Under the pieces are notes generated by a model. The model was not told the origin of the DNA and made no database searches. It saw nothing but the letters and a program-made list of their open reading frames with translations. Positions 44,021 to 59,087 of a DNA stretch of 64,000 nucleotides are shown here, piece after piece. Made by a program: the position numbers and the translations under genes. Numbering within the stretch: position 1 is the stretch's first letter; every line of letters begins with the position of its first letter. The DNA is from Streptomyces sp. P9-A4 (lineage in GTDB: Bacteria; Actinomycetota; Actinomycetes; Streptomycetales; Streptomycetaceae). The stretch spans positions 4,164,501-4,228,500 of the forward strand of contig NZ_JAZIFY010000001.1 in assembly GCF_036634195.1 (NCBI RefSeq), written 5' to 3'.

Positions 44021-47000
44021 GTACCGCCCGGCGTTCCCTGCGGGAGGAGTTCGCGACGCGGGTCGTGGTGGCCGACGGGGCGATGGGCACGATGCTCCAG
44101 GCCGCCGACCCGACGATGGAGGACTTCCGGCAGCTGGAGGGCTGCAACGAGATCCTCAACCTCACGCGCCCCGACATCGTCGCCTCCGTCCACGACGCCT
44201 ACTTCTCGGTGGGTGTGGACTGCGTCGAGACGAACACCTTCGGGGCGAACCTGGCCGCGCTCGCCGAGTACGGCATCGAGAACCAGGTGTACGAGCTGTC
44301 CGAGGCCGGCGCCCGGATCGCCCGTACGACGGCGGACGCGCACACGGCGGTCGACGGGCGCCCCCGCTGGGTGCTGGGCTCCATGGGCCCCGGTACGAAG
44401 CTGCCGACGCTCGGCCACGTCACGTACGAGCCGCTGCGGGAGGCCTTCCAGCAGAACGCGGAGGGTCTGATCCGGGGCGGCGCGGACGCCCTGCTCATCG
44501 AGACCTCGCAGGACCTGCTCCAGACGAAGGCGGCCGTCATCGGCGCCCGCCGGGCCCTGGACTGGGTGGGTGTGGACCTGCCGGTGATCGTGCAGGTCAC
44601 GGTGGAGACGACGGGCACCATGCTGCTCGGCTCGGAGATCGGGGCGGCGCTGACCGCCCTGGAGCCGCTGGGCATCGACATGATCGGACTGAACTGCGCC
44701 ACGGGTCCGGCGGAGATGGCCGAGCACCTGCGGCACCTGTCCCGGCACGCCCGGATCCCGATCTCGGTCATGCCGAACGCGGGCCTGCCGGTCCTCACCT
44801 CGGACGGCGCCTACTACCCGCTGTCGCCGGCCGAACTGGCCGACGCGCAGGAGGACTTCGTCCGCGAGTACGGTCCCGCCCTGGTCGGCGGCTGCTGCGG
44901 TACGACCCCGGAGCACCTGCGGGAGATCGTGGAGCGGGTGCGGGGCGCGGCCGTCCCGGACCGGCGGCCGACGCCGGAGCCGGGCGCGTCCTCCCTGTAC
45001 AGCCATGTGCCGTTCCGGCAGGACACCGCGTATCTGGCGATCGGGGAGCGGACCAACGCCAACGGTTCGAAGAAGTTCCGTGAGGCGATGCTCGACGGCC
45101 GCTGGGACGACTGCGTCGAGATGGCGCGGGACCAGATCCGTGAGGGCGCGCACATGCTCGACCTGTGCGTGGACTACGTGGGGCGGGACGGCACCGCGGA
45201 CATGGCGGAGCTGGCGGGCCGGTTCGCGACGGCCTCGACGCTGCCGATCGTGCTCGACTCGACGGAGATCGGGGTGCTGCGGGCCGGTCTGGAGAAGCTC
45301 GGCGGCCGGGCCGTCGTGAACTCGGTGAACTACGAGGACGGCGACGGGCCGGAGTCGCGGTTCGCGCAGGTCACGGCGCTCGCGAAGGAGCACGGCGCGG
45401 CGCTGATGGCGCTGACCATCGACGAGGAGGGCCAGGCCCGCAGTGTCGGGCACAAGGTGGCGGTGGCGCAGCGGATCATCGCCGATCTCACCGGGAACTG
45501 GGGGATCAGGGAGTCGGACATCCTGATCGACACCCTCACGTTCACGATCTGCACCGGTCAGGAGGAGTCCCGCAGGGACGGCATCCACACGATCGAGGCG
45601 ATTCGCGAGCTGAAGCGCCGCCACCCGGACGTGCAGACCACCCTGGGCCTGTCCAACATCTCCTTCGGGCTGAACCCGGCCGCCCGGATCGTCCTCAACT
45701 CGGTCTTCCTCGACGAGTGCGTGAAGGCGGGCCTGGACTCGGCGATCGTGCACGCCTCGAAGATCCTGCCGATCGCCCGTCTGGAGGCGGAGCAGGTGGA
45801 GGTGGCGCTCGATCTGATCCACGACCGGCGCAGGGACGGGTACGACCCGCTCCAGCGCTTCCTGGAGATGTTCGAGGGCGCGACGGCGAAGTCCCTCAAG
45901 GCCGGCAAGGCCGAGGAACTGCTCGCGCTGCCGCTGGACGAGCGGCTGAAGCGGCGGATCGTCGACGGCGAGAAGAACGGCCTTGAGGCGGATCTCGACG
46001 AGGCGCTGGAGTCGCGTCCGGCCCTGGTGATCGTCAACGAGGTGCTGCTCGACGGCATGAAGACGGTCGGTGAGCTGTTCGGCTCCGGCCGGATGCAGCT
46101 GCCGTTCGTGCTCCAGTCCGCCGAGGTCATGAAGACGGCGGTGGCCCATCTGGAACCGCACATGGAGAAGTCCGACGCCGAGGGCAAGGGCACGATCGTC
46201 CTCGCCACCGTCCGGGGCGACGTCCACGACATCGGCAAGAACCTCGTCGACATCATCCTGTCCAACAACGGCTACAACGTCGTCAACATCGGCATCAAGC
46301 AGCCGGTCTCCGCGATCCTCGAAGCGGCGGAACAGCACCGGGCCGACGTCATCGGCATGTCCGGTCTCCTGGTGAAGTCCACCGTGATCATGAAGGAGAA
46401 CCTCCAGGAGCTGAACGGCCGGGGGCTGGCCGCGAAGTTCCCCGTGATCCTCGGCGGCGCCGCCCTCACCAGGGCGTACGTCGAGCAGGACCTGCACGAG
46501 CTGTACGAGGGCGAGGTGCGGTACGCCCGCGACGCCTTCGAGGGCCTGCGTCTCATGGACGCGCTCATGGGCGTCAAGCGCGGTGTTCCCGGGGCCGTAC
46601 TCCCGCCGCTCAAGCCCCGCCGGGTCCCCAAGCGGGAGACGCCCGTCGCGGAGGTCCGGGAACCCGAGCCGGCCGGCCGCTCCGACGTCGCCGCCGACAA
46701 CCCCGTACCCGAGCCCCCCTTCCTCGGGACGAAGGTCGTCCGGGGCATCCCGCTCGCGGAGTACGCCCCCTGGCTCGACGAGACCGCCCTCTTCAAGGGC
46801 CAGTGGGGGCTGAAGGACAACGGGACCATCGAGACGGAGGGCAGGCCGCGGCTGCGGGCCCTGCTCGACCGGATCGAGCGCGAGAACCTGGTCGAAGCGG
46901 CCGTCGTGTACGGCTGGTTCCCCTGTGTGTCCAAGGGCGACGACCTGATCGTCCTGGACGAGGACGGAGGCGAGCGGACCCGCTTCTCCTTCCCCCGCCA

Positions 47001-47487
47001 GCAGCGGGGCCGCCGCCTCTGCCTGGCCGACTTCCACCGCGCCGAGGACTCCGGCGAGGTGGACGCGGTCGCCCTCCAGGTCGTCACCGTCGGCTCGCGC
47101 GTCGGGGAGGAGACCGCCCGTCTCTTCGCCGCCGACGCCTACCGCGACTACCTCGAACTCCACGGCCTCTCCGTCCAGTTGGCGGAGGCCCTGGCCGAGT
47201 ACTGGCACTCCAGGGTGCGCGCCGAGTGGGGCATCGCCGGAGCCTCGGAGCCGGCCGGCCTCGAAGGGATGCTGCGCACCGAGTACCGGGGCTGCCGCTA
47301 CTCCCTCGGCTACCCGGCCTGCCCCGACCTGGAGGACCGGGCGAAGATCGCCGCCCTGCTCCGCCCGGAGCGGATCGGTGTCGAGCTGTCGGAGGAGTAC
47401 CAGCTGCACCCCGAGCAGTCGACGGACGCGATCGTCGTCCACCACCCGGAGGCGAGCTACTTCAACGCGGGAGGCCGGCGCCTGTGA
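44017..47487 (+). CDS. metH: cobalamin-dependent methionine synthase
   Basis: A complete 1,156-residue MetH. In order: homocysteine domain ([13 protein letters not shown], zinc Cys in GLNCATGP and GGCCGTT), pterin domain ([13 protein letters not shown]), cobalamin domain with DVHDIGKN at about residue 735, and a C-terminal SAM reactivation domain ([15 protein letters not shown]). It transfers the methyl of methyl-THF to homocysteine. GTG 44017 overlaps the kinase stop; its stop overlaps metF. Probably a dedicated copy to regenerate methionine for the cluster's methyltransferases. Confidence 0.95.
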   Translation: MSTARRSLREEFATRVVVADGAMGTMLQAADPTMEDFRQLEGCNEILNLTRPDIVASVHDAYFSVGVDCVETNTFGANLAALAEYGIENQVYELSEAGARIARTTADAHTAVDGRPRWVLGSMGPGTKLPTLGHVTYEPLREAFQQNAEGLIRGGADALLIETSQDLLQTKAAVIGARRALDWVGVDLPVIVQVTVETTGTMLLGSEIGAALTALEPLGIDMIGLNCATGPAEMAEHLRHLSRHARIPISVMPNAGLPVLTSDGAYYPLSPAELADAQEDFVREYGPALVGGCCGTTPEHLREIVERVRGAAVPDRRPTPEPGASSLYSHVPFRQDTAYLAIGERTNANGSKKFREAMLDGRWDDCVEMARDQIREGAHMLDLCVDYVGRDGTADMAELAGRFATASTLPIVLDSTEIGVLRAGLEKLGGRAVVNSVNYEDGDGPESRFAQVTALAKEHGAALMALTIDEEGQARSVGHKVAVAQRIIADLTGNWGIRESDILIDTLTFTICTGQEESRRDGIHTIEAIRELKRRHPDVQTTLGLSNISFGLNPAARIVLNSVFLDECVKAGLDSAIVHASKILPIARLEAEQVEVALDLIHDRRRDGYDPLQRFLEMFEGATAKSLKAGKAEELLALPLDERLKRRIVDGEKNGLEADLDEALESRPALVIVNEVLLDGMKTVGELFGSGRMQLPFVLQSAEVMKTAVAHLEPHMEKSDAEGKGTIVLATVRGDVHDIGKNLVDIILSNNGYNVVNIGIKQPVSAILEAAEQHRADVIGMSGLLVKSTVIMKENLQELNGRGLAAKFPVILGGAALTRAYVEQDLHELYEGEVRYARDAFEGLRLMDALMGVKRGVPGAVLPPLKPRRVPKRETPVAEVREPEPAGRSDVAADNPVPEPPFLGTKVVRGIPLAEYAPWLDETALFKGQWGLKDNGTIETEGRPRLRALLDRIERENLVEAAVVYGWFPCVSKGDDLIVLDEDGGERTRFSFPRQQRGRRLCLADFHRAEDSGEVDAVALQVVTVGSRVGEETARLFAADAYRDYLELHGLSVQLAEALAEYWHSRVRAEWGIAGASEPAGLEGMLRTEYRGCRYSLGYPACPDLEDRAKIAALLRPERIGVELSEEYQLHPEQSTDAIVVHHPEASYFNAGGRRL

Positions 47488-48354
47488 ACCCCACGTGCGC
47501 GAACCCCACGTTCTCCTTCGAGTTCTTCCCGCCGAAGAGCGAGCGCGGGGAGCAGACCCTGTGGGACGCGATCCGCCGTGTGGAGGCGCTGTCCCCGGAC
47601 TTCGTCTCCGTGACGTACGGCGCGGGCGGCTCGTCCCGCGACCGGACCATCGACGTCACCAAGCGGATCGTGACGGAGACGACCCTGCGGCCGGTGGCGC
47701 ATCTGACGGCCGTCGGGCACTCGGTCGCCGAGCTGCGGGCCATCATCGGCGCGTACGCGGACGCCGGGGTCAGGGACGTACTGGTACTGCGCGGCGACCC
47801 GCCCGGCGACCCGCGCGGCGCCTGGACCCCGCACCCGCGGGGTTTCGGATACGCCTACGAACTCGTCGAGCTGGTCCGCTCGTTGGGCGACTTCCGGATC
47901 GGGGTGGCCGCCTTCCCGGAGGGCCACCCGAGGTCCCGGGGCCCGGCGGAGGACCTGGCGCACTTCGTCGCCAAGTGCCGGGCGGGCGCCGACTACGCCA
48001 TCACGCAGATGTTCTTCGACCCCGAGGACTACCTGCGGCTGCGGGACCGGGTGGCGGCGGCGGGCTGCGACACCCCGATCATCCCGGAGATCATGCCGGC
48101 CACCGACGTACGCCAGATCAGGCGCTTCGCGGAGCTGAGCGACGCCGCCTTCCCCGAGGACCTGGCGCACCGCCTGGAGGCGGCGAAGGACGACCCGGCC
48201 GCCGCGTACCGCATCGGCGTCGGGCACGCCGCGCAGATGGGCCTGCGGCTGCTCGAAGAGGGCGCGCCCGGCCTGCACTACATCACCCTGAACAAGTCGA
48301 CGGCGGCCCTGCACATCCACCGAACCATCCTCAGCGCAAGGAGAGTTGCCGCAC

Positions 48355-48362
<8 letters not shown>
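47484..48362 (+). CDS. metF: methylenetetrahydrofolate reductase
   Basis: A 292-residue TIM-barrel flavoenzyme that supplies methyl-THF to MetH. Motifs: [62 protein letters not shown] and the C-terminal [13 protein letters not shown] 47484 overlaps metH by 4 bases and its 3' end overlaps ahcY by 8 bases, giving tight coupling. With metH it makes the local methionine cycle independent of core folate enzymes for the last step. Confidence 0.94.
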
Positions 48363-49758
<1,396 letters not shown>

Positions 49759-49764
49759 GGACGC

Positions 49765-50451
49765 ATGTGTACCGACGACCCAGGTGACGCGCCCGACGTG
49801 CGCGACCCGTGGCTGCCGGACCGGCTCCTGAGAACGGAGCGGGACCTGCTGATGCCGCTGCTGCGCCGCACCCCCGAGGAGGCGTACGAGCTGCGTACCG
49901 CCTGCCCCGGCTGGACGGCGCGGCAGGTCCTCGCCCACTGCGGGGCGGCCCTCGTGCGGATCGTCGAGGGCCGGCTCGAAGAGGGCGTGTTCCTGCCCGA
50001 GGCCAACGCCTGCGACGTGGCCGAACGCGAGGAGTGGCCGCTCGGCCGGATCCTCGACGAACTGGAACGCGGTCTCACCGAGGCCGGACCGGTGATCGCC
50101 GGGCGCGAGGACGGCAGGCTCGACGCCGTCGCGCTCGGCGAGTGGGTCCATGCCGGAGACGTACGGGAGGCCTTCGGCGAGCCCGGCGCCTACTGCGGCG
50201 CGAGCCTCGAACTGGCCCTCCCGCTCCTCTCGGTGACGAGCCGCAAGCGCGAGACGCCCCGCCTGGTGGGCGTCCTGGCGGACCGGGACGCCACCCCGGT
50301 GGCCCTCGGCAACCCTGTCGAGGGCCGCCCGCCGGCCTCCTTCAAGGGGGACGCCGCCACCCTGATCCGGATCTACGCGGGCCGCCCGCTGGTCCGGACC
50401 CGCTACGAGCTGACCGGTGCGACCGAACACGAACTGCTCATCTACCGCTGA
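49765..50451 (+). CDS. DinB/MDMPI-fold protein (TIGR03083-like)
   Basis: A 228-residue four-helix-bundle protein of the mycothiol-dependent maleylpyruvate isomerase/DinB superfamily: LLPPLLRRTPEEAY-type helix, TACPGWTARQVLAHCG with the usual metal-ligand His, and EWVHAGDVREAFGEPG. Many members use mycothiol as cofactor. It follows ahcY by 6 bases and precedes the NRPS by 58 bases, so it belongs to the operon. It could process a thiol adduct or detoxify an intermediate; this is inferred. A second, distant relative lies at 58080-58844. Confidence 0.78.
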   Translation: MCTDDPGDAPDVRDPWLPDRLLRTERDLLMPLLRRTPEEAYELRTACPGWTARQVLAHCGAALVRIVEGRLEEGVFLPEANACDVAEREEWPLGRILDELERGLTEAGPVIAGREDGRLDAVALGEWVHAGDVREAFGEPGAYCGASLELALPLLSVTSRKRETPRLVGVLADRDATPVALGNPVEGRPPASFKGDAATLIRIYAGRPLVRTRYELTGATEHELLIYR

Positions 50452-50509
50452 GGGCCGGCGGGGGCGCCGGGCCCGGGTCCCCGTCGCCCCCTTCCTCCGG
50501 AGGACCGCC

Positions 50510-54235
<3,726 letters not shown>

Positions 54236-55192
54236 TCAGGTACCGGCCGGGTCGGTGACCGGAGTGTCGAGAGCGGCCCACGCCTGGAGCTTCTCCGGGT
54301 TGCGGACCGCCCAGATGCGGCCGACGCGGTCACCGCTGAGGTCGAACGCCGCCACGGTCACGGTCACGCCGGAGTGCTGGGCGACCAGCCCCGGCCGGCC
54401 GTTGACCGTGCGCTCCAGGAGGGTCAGGCCGGGTGCCTTGGCGGCGATGAACACGAGGTACTCGGCGATGCTCCGGCTGCCCACGACCGGCCGCAGGACC
54501 GTCCCGACGAGCCCGCCGCCGTCCGAGACCATCGTGGCGTCCGGGTCGAGGAGGCCGACGACGGCCTTGATGTCCCCGGCCTCCCAGGCCTCCTTGAAGT
54601 GCCGCACCAGACCGGCCTGCCCGGCCGCGGGAACGGCGGGGGCGTGCGCGGCGCGCACCCGCCGCCGCCCCGAGGAGGCGAGCTGGCGGCAGGCGGCGGG
54701 CGTCCGGCCGACGATCCCGGCGACCTCGGGGAAGGGGTAGCGGAAGACGTCGTGGAGGACGAACGCGACCCGCTCGGCGGGCGTCATCGACTCCAGGACG
54801 ACGAGGAAGGCCATGCTGACGGACTCGTCGAGGGTGACCCGGTCGGCGGGATCGTCGGGCACGGCGGAGACTCCGCCGCCCACGGTCCCGCCGATCCACT
54901 CCGCGCGGTCGGGCAGCGGCTCGGGAACCCACTCGCCGACGTAGCGCTCGCGCCGGACCCGCGCCGACCCGAGCAGATCGAGGCAGACGCGCCCGGCGAC
55001 GGTCGTCAGCCAGGCCCCGGGCGAGTCGACGGCGGCCCGTTGCCCCGGTGACAGGGCGTACCAGCGGGCGTAGGCCTCCTGCACGGCGTCCTCGGCCTCG
55101 GTGAGCGAACCGAGCAGCCGGTAGGCGATGTTGAGGAGAAGGGGCCGCTCGCGGTGAAGAGACGCGGGATCGGTCTCGGCGGGCGTACTCAT
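54236..55192 (-). CDS. ECF sigma factor, SigJ-like with C-terminal SnoaL-type domain
   Basis: A 318-residue RNA polymerase sigma-70 factor of the ECF41/SigJ group. Region 2 is LLLNIAYRLLGSLTEAEDAV and region 4 lies around DVFRYPFPEVAGIVGRTPAA then CRQLASSGRRRVR. An extra SnoaL-like domain (about 205-318, HFKEAWEAGDIKAVVGLLDPD) modulates these factors. Start ATG 55192; the frame continues upstream but that part overlaps the divergent gene. It is convergent with the NRPS and divergent from a small membrane protein, its possible target, as SigJ genes often sit by theirs. Confidence 0.9.
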   Translation of the reverse strand: MSTPAETDPASLHRERPLLLNIAYRLLGSLTEAEDAVQEAYARWYALSPGQRAAVDSPGAWLTTVAGRVCLDLLGSARVRRERYVGEWVPEPLPDRAEWIGGTVGGGVSAVPDDPADRVTLDESVSMAFLVVLESMTPAERVAFVLHDVFRYPFPEVAGIVGRTPAACRQLASSGRRRVRAAHAPAVPAAGQAGLVRHFKEAWEAGDIKAVVGLLDPDATMVSDGGGLVGTVLRPVVGSRSIAEYLVFIAAKAPGLTLLERTVNGRPGLVAQHSGVTVTVAAFDLSGDRVGRIWAVRNPEKLQAWAALDTPVTDPAGT

Positions 55193-55260
55193 GGCGGCGG
55201 CGCTCCTGATTCCCCTGGCGGCGTCGCGTCGCCTCACACTTCGCGGCTCCGTTTCGTCGG

Positions 55261-55274
55261 ACTGTCGAGACAGT
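55261..55274. promoter_or_regulatory. inverted repeat in the divergent promoter region
   Basis: ACTGTC-GA-GACAGT, 40 bases upstream of the membrane-protein start and 69 bases from the sigma-factor start. Size fits a dimeric regulator such as TetR; no regulator is identified. Confidence 0.4.
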
Positions 55275-55313
55275 ATCGATCTACTGCCGCGAGGCGGAAA
55301 GAGGGGCCGGACC

Positions 55314-55709
55314 ATGGCTGTAGAGGCGACGACGGCGGGCCGGAACGGCGCGACGTTCCTCAAGGTGTCGGTGGCGCTGCAGACGGCGGCGATCTTCTTC
55401 CAGGCGAGCACGGCGGGGCTGGTGCTCTCCACGTCGTACGGGGAACTGCTGCACGGGGTCGGGGCGCGCGTGATGTACGGCGCGACGATGGTCTACCTGC
55501 TGGCGGCGATCCTGGCGTGGCGGCCGGGCGGCGGCTCCCCGCGCCCGATCCTGTACGCGACGGGCTTCCTGGTCCTGGCCTCGGCCCAGGTGATCCTGGG
55601 CGTGGCGCACGTACCGTCGGTGCACCTTCCGCTGGGCGTCCTGATGTTCGCCCTGAGCGCGCTGGACCTGAGCAGGGCGTGGGGGGCGCGGGGGGCGCGG
55701 GGGCGCTGA
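55314..55709 (+). CDS. small four-helix membrane protein
   Basis: A 131-residue integral membrane protein with four hydrophobic segments (VALQTAAIFFQASTAGLVL, VMYGATMVYLLAAILAW, ILYATGFLVLASAQVILGVA, LPLGVLMFALSALDLS) and an Ala/Gly/Arg tail. Start ATG 55314 after GGAAAGAGGGGCCGGACC. It is divergent from the SigJ-like sigma factor and may belong to its regulon, but the family is not recognised. An upstream in-frame start at 55191 would overlap the sigma gene and gives a non-protein-like extension. Confidence 0.7.
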   Translation: MAVEATTAGRNGATFLKVSVALQTAAIFFQASTAGLVLSTSYGELLHGVGARVMYGATMVYLLAAILAWRPGGGSPRPILYATGFLVLASAQVILGVAHVPSVHLPLGVLMFALSALDLSRAWGARGARGR

Positions 55710-55776
55710 GGGTGCGGGGGAAGCGGGGGCGGCGGGCCGCGCCGCCTCCCCCGCAGGACCGCCCGACTCGATTCTT

Positions 55777-56247
55777 CTACTGGCCGACGCTCATGGCCCA
55801 GCGCACGGAGTTCGGTGCCCGCACGCTGACGGAGGCGGACGCCCGCTTGTGCTTGAGATCGATCTGGTTATACGTGGTACTGACCGTGTCATCCGCGCAC
55901 TGAAGCGGGAAGGAAAGCCCGGAAGGCGCGTAGGTGACGTTCATCGTTCCCTTGCCCTGGCACGAAATCGCGATGCCAAGGGGCGCCTGGCGAACGCCAT
56001 CCTTCAGGGGTACCTCCATGTTGCCCTGAACATTCGCCACGGAGGCCAGGAGCTTCATGTCCGGGATCTCTGGAGGTGCCGTGACAGAGCCGGAGGGTTC
56101 CTCCTTCGTGCCGGTCGTGCTCGCCTGGGGCGATGAAGGGGCGGCGGAAGCCGAAGGCTTCGCTTGGTCCTCCTTTCCGTCGGCAGTGCAGCCGATGGAA
56201 AGGAGGACCACGGATGCGCTGACTCCCAGAAGCAGGATTCTCTTCAT
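55777..56247 (-). CDS. putative lipoprotein
   Basis: A 156-residue exported protein with lipobox LLSIGC (Cys20) after MKRILLLG. A Ser/Pro/Thr linker (SASAAPSSPQASTTGTK) precedes a small beta-type domain with a Cys pair (AISCQGKGTMNVTYAPSG and FPLQCADD). Codon GC is a bit lower than in neighbours. Start ATG 56247 rather than the upstream 56283. Unknown function; a hydrophobic-ligand or envelope-stress role is only a guess. Confidence 0.75.
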   Translation of the reverse strand: MKRILLLGVSASVVLLSIGCTADGKEDQAKPSASAAPSSPQASTTGTKEEPSGSVTAPPEIPDMKLLASVANVQGNMEVPLKDGVRQAPLGIAISCQGKGTMNVTYAPSGLSFPLQCADDTVSTTYNQIDLKHKRASASVSVRAPNSVRWAMSVGQ

Positions 56248-56738
56248 TGAAATTAACAGACTCCTGCTGATCACTGATCGCAAGATTCCCCCTTGAAGTG
56301 GATCGCTTGGTCAGGGCGACCGGTTGATGAGAATTTACCGCGCCGCCTCAATCTTGTGGCGGCGCGTGGGAAACTCTGAGGGCGATTTGAGTATCGCGGT
56401 AAATGATCTAGCTCCAGCCCGGTGCGGTTCGAGGCAAGTGGTCCCATTCACGCGCGAACCAGATCCGCGAGAGTCTGTCAGGTATTCATCGCGGCACGGA
56501 TGACGTACTACGGCGTACGGAGCCATGGCGCCGTGCGGAACGCGGATACGGCCACCGCGATCAGGAAGAGGGACGCGTGGGCGACGGTGACGTGCTGATG
56601 ACGCGTACGGCTCCGCGTGGGGTGAGGCTTTAGCGTTCCTCGGGGCTCGCCGTCCAGCAGTGGTCCATCGCCGCCTCCCGCAGGTAGCCGCTGGGGCGAA
56701 CGAGGGTCAGCGTGCTGCCGTGCCCGGGGCTGTGCGGC
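56248..56738. other. 491-base region without a supported gene
   Basis: A/T content is higher than in the rest of the window. It holds one hairpin (CGCGCCGCC at 56339-56347 pairing with GGCGGCGCG at 56358-56366, 10-base loop) that could end transcription. A short frame near 56630-56668 (12 codons, after GGGAGGCGGCG) is too small to support. The rest shows nothing recognisable. Confidence 0.4.
56339..56366. terminator. hairpin, possible terminator
   Basis: CGCGCCGCC, 10-base loop TCAATCTTGT, then GGCGGCGCG: a perfect 9-bp stem. It lies upstream of the lipoprotein start on the minus strand. Confidence 0.45.
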
Positions 56739-57674
56739 TCATGTGCGGCAGTCGGGGCACAGGGTCTCGTCGGTGACGGGGCGGAAGAGCATGGGGTGGG
56801 TGTGGGTGCCGCTGAGGCATTCACGGGCGCCTTCGAGGCGGGGGGAGAGGCGGGTGCCGGTGGGTGCGGGGCGGGGGAGTTCGCGGGCCGGCACGTCGCG
56901 GAGGAGGTAGCGGATGAGGCCGCCGGGGCGGTGGACGGGGGTCCCGGCGCCGGGGAGGCCGCGCAGGACGTGTTCGTGGACGTCGGCGGAGGTGTGCCCG
57001 GCGTCGAGCCAGCGGGCGGCGAGGCGGGTGAGTTCCTCGCGCATGCCGGGCGGGATGTGCCGGAGGACGGGGGAGAGGAGGGGAAGGGCGCCGATGAGGG
57101 CGCGGGCGTCGTCGAGGTGGGGTGACGCGGCGGCGGCGGGCTCTTCCGGCTCCGCTACGGCTACGGGAGCGGAAGCGTCGCCGCCGTCCGGGGGAAGGTA
57201 GGAGGTCTCTTCCCCAGGGTCTTTATCTGGATGACGGTCGGCCGACGGGGGAGTCGGTGCGCCGACGGCCGGGTCACCGGCGACCGGTGTTCCGCGACCC
57301 GGTGCGACCTGCGGGGACGCGGGATCGGGGCTGGTGCGGAGGGGCGTGCGGGCGAGGAGCTTGGCGGCCTGGTCGGAGGTCAACGGCCGACTGGAGACGA
57401 GCTGTTGGGTGACCCAGCGGCCACCGGGCCCCTGGACGCGCCGCTCGTGCACGAAGCCCTCGTCCATGAGCTGCCGCTTGGCGCGGGTGAAGGCGGTCGC
57501 GCCGATGCCGGCACGTTCAGCCGTACGGGACAGATTTTCCCTGGCGCCCCGGGGGAGGGAGAGCTGCCAGGTCAGAAGCCGAACGGCGTCGGAGCGAAGG
57601 CGGGGGTGCCGGATGAGTTCGTGCGAGAACTGGGTGAAGGCACGAGGGGGAGAGATAACGTTGCGGTAGATCAC
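56739..57674 (-). CDS. helix-turn-helix (replication-initiator/GntR-like) DNA-binding protein
   Basis: A 311-residue protein with an N-terminal winged-helix domain: VIYRNVISPPRAFTQFSHEL, IRHPRLRSDAVRLLTWQLSL and ARENLSRTAERAGIGATAFT then RAKRQLMDEGFVHERR. This resembles a family of Streptomyces HTH proteins. A long Pro/Ala/Glu-rich linker is followed by a helical C-terminal domain and a CPDCRT tail with a CxxC knuckle. GTG 57674 starts where the conserved part begins; ATG 57782 would add 36 poorly conserved residues. Its DNA target is unknown; a 26-base palindrome lies about 175 bases upstream. Confidence 0.7.
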   Translation of the reverse strand: MIYRNVISPPRAFTQFSHELIRHPRLRSDAVRLLTWQLSLPRGARENLSRTAERAGIGATAFTRAKRQLMDEGFVHERRVQGPGGRWVTQQLVSSRPLTSDQAAKLLARTPLRTSPDPASPQVAPGRGTPVAGDPAVGAPTPPSADRHPDKDPGEETSYLPPDGGDASAPVAVAEPEEPAAAASPHLDDARALIGALPLLSPVLRHIPPGMREELTRLAARWLDAGHTSADVHEHVLRGLPGAGTPVHRPGGLIRYLLRDVPARELPRPAPTGTRLSPRLEGARECLSGTHTHPMLFRPVTDETLCPDCRT

Positions 57675-58079
57675 AGTGGCCTGTTTCCACGAGTGGTTGA
57701 GGCCCCTGTCGATGGTTTGCGTCCATCGGCGGGGGCCGTTTTGCGCGAACGTACCGCACACAAAGTGCGCAAGTGGACACACCGGGTGAAGAACGCCCGT
57801 AAGAGTGAAGTGCGGGGTAAGGGGGCCGAGTTAGGGCGCCCGGCAGTAGGCGTGCTGGGCATGCCCAGCACGCCCCCGCGTGCCCTGCCCGAACACGTCG
57901 ACGCGCACTGCTTGGCTGCCACGACCCGCGCATCCCGGACCGGACCGGATGAACGGCTTCGGCACGTTGCGGCGCTGTACCGAGAAGCGCAGCCGCGTCG
58001 TGGACTTCTGCCTCTACCTGTCCGCTGGGACGGCTGCCCCACCACCCGACGCCTCAAGTGATCCGTTTGCCGGTCGGGT
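57675..58079. other. 405-base region between the HTH and the MDMPI-type gene
   Basis: No supported gene. It holds a perfect 26-base palindrome (57849-57874) and, near 57720-57780, the possible N-terminal extension of the HTH protein. Otherwise nothing recognisable. Confidence 0.4.
57849..57874. promoter_or_regulatory. perfect 26-base palindrome
   Basis: GGCGTGCTGGGC, AT, then GCCCAGCACGCC: twofold symmetric without a real loop. It could be an operator (175 bases upstream of the HTH gene) or a terminator for the 58080-58844 gene. Confidence 0.5.
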
Positions 58080-58844
58080 TCAGCCCCAGTCCTGCAGCTG
58101 CTGGAGCAGGTCGGCGTCGCCCTCCCTCCGCAGCGAGCCGGCCGGGATGCGCATGTACATGAGCAGGGCCATCTCGCTCGCCGTGCCGTGGACGGCGGCG
58201 GTGGGCTTGCTCTCGGCGGCCTCCGCCGCGGTGAGGCGGGTGAAGCGGGAACCGGCGGCGTCCACGGTCTGGCGCCAGGAGCCGGCCTCGGCTGCGTGGT
58301 AGTCCATGGTGGCGGGCTCGCCCGGCCACGGGACCGTGCCGGTGCAGACGGTGGCGAGGAACTCCTCGATGGCGTCGCCCGCCTCGGTCGTCGGCAGCTC
58401 CTGCGGGGTGCCGGAGGCCAGCTGGGCGTCGTAGGTGTGGATCAGCGACTCCGGGGCGCGGCGGCGGGCCACGGCGGCCACCGTGTGCGGCGAGGCCAGC
58501 GGCTCCCACCAGGCCCAGCAGCCCCGGTCCGGGCCTGCCTCGCGCAGAGCGGTGAGCAGCTGCTCCGTCGAGTCGGCCAGCCAGGTGACGAGGGCCTCGC
58601 GCTCCCTGGGCGCCGCCAGCCCGTCCTTGCTCGGCCGCTCGTCGCCCGGCGCGGTGTTCAGCACGATGGAGGCCCAGAAGCGGTCCCCCTCACTGAGGTG
58701 GTTCGCCAGGTCGTACAGCGTCCAGCCCGGACAGGACGGGACGTCGGCGTCGAGGCTGGGGGCCGCGGCGACGGCGGCGCGAAACGTGGCGGACCGCTCG
58801 TCGATCATCCGCAGCAGGGTGGGGAAGGCGAGATGCTCAGGCAC
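58080..58844 (-). CDS. maleylpyruvate isomerase-family mycothiol-dependent enzyme
   Basis: A 254-residue two-domain protein of the MDMPI family. The N-terminal DinB bundle has VPSCPGWTLYDLANHLSEGD with the metal-ligand His and ESLIHTYDAQLASG with the second His; the C-terminal domain is the smaller MDMPI-C part (LTAAEAAESKPTAAVHGTAS). Members use mycothiol, the actinobacterial glutathione substitute, in isomerase or S-transferase reactions. Start GTG 58844. It lies alone on its strand here; substrate not predictable. Confidence 0.88.
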   Translation of the reverse strand: MPEHLAFPTLLRMIDERSATFRAAVAAAPSLDADVPSCPGWTLYDLANHLSEGDRFWASIVLNTAPGDERPSKDGLAAPREREALVTWLADSTEQLLTALREAGPDRGCWAWWEPLASPHTVAAVARRRAPESLIHTYDAQLASGTPQELPTTEAGDAIEEFLATVCTGTVPWPGEPATMDYHAAEAGSWRQTVDAAGSRFTRLTAAEAAESKPTAAVHGTASEMALLMYMRIPAGSLRREGDADLLQQLQDWG

Positions 58845-59087
58845 GCAGACCTTGTATCACCAGGACCGGGGCTCTCGCACTCGGTTAAGACCGTCCAGCA
58901 GCCTGCTGCCGGGACGACCTGATGCCTCCCGGTTCGACCTGGGAGGCATCGGGACCGCACGCGGGCAGGAGCACTTCGCGCTGCTGTTCTCCCGGGGTGG
59001 CAAAGGGGGTGGGGGCGCACGCGTTCAACATCACGGTGCTGCCCCCGCAGCGGTTCCTGAGCGGGTGCCGGCGGGGCGGGGGCGGGG

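Noticed and set aside
43903..47445. A 1,180-codon minus-strand frame over metH
   Set aside because: Its composition is non-protein-like and metH on the plus strand is complete with all motifs.
56420..56470. A GGTTCGA stretch that could suggest a tRNA T-loop
   Set aside because: No cloverleaf pairing or acceptor stem can be built around it on either strand.
56630..56668. A 12-codon frame with a good ribosome site after the HTH gene
   Set aside because: Too short, no homologue recognised, and no separate promoter seen.
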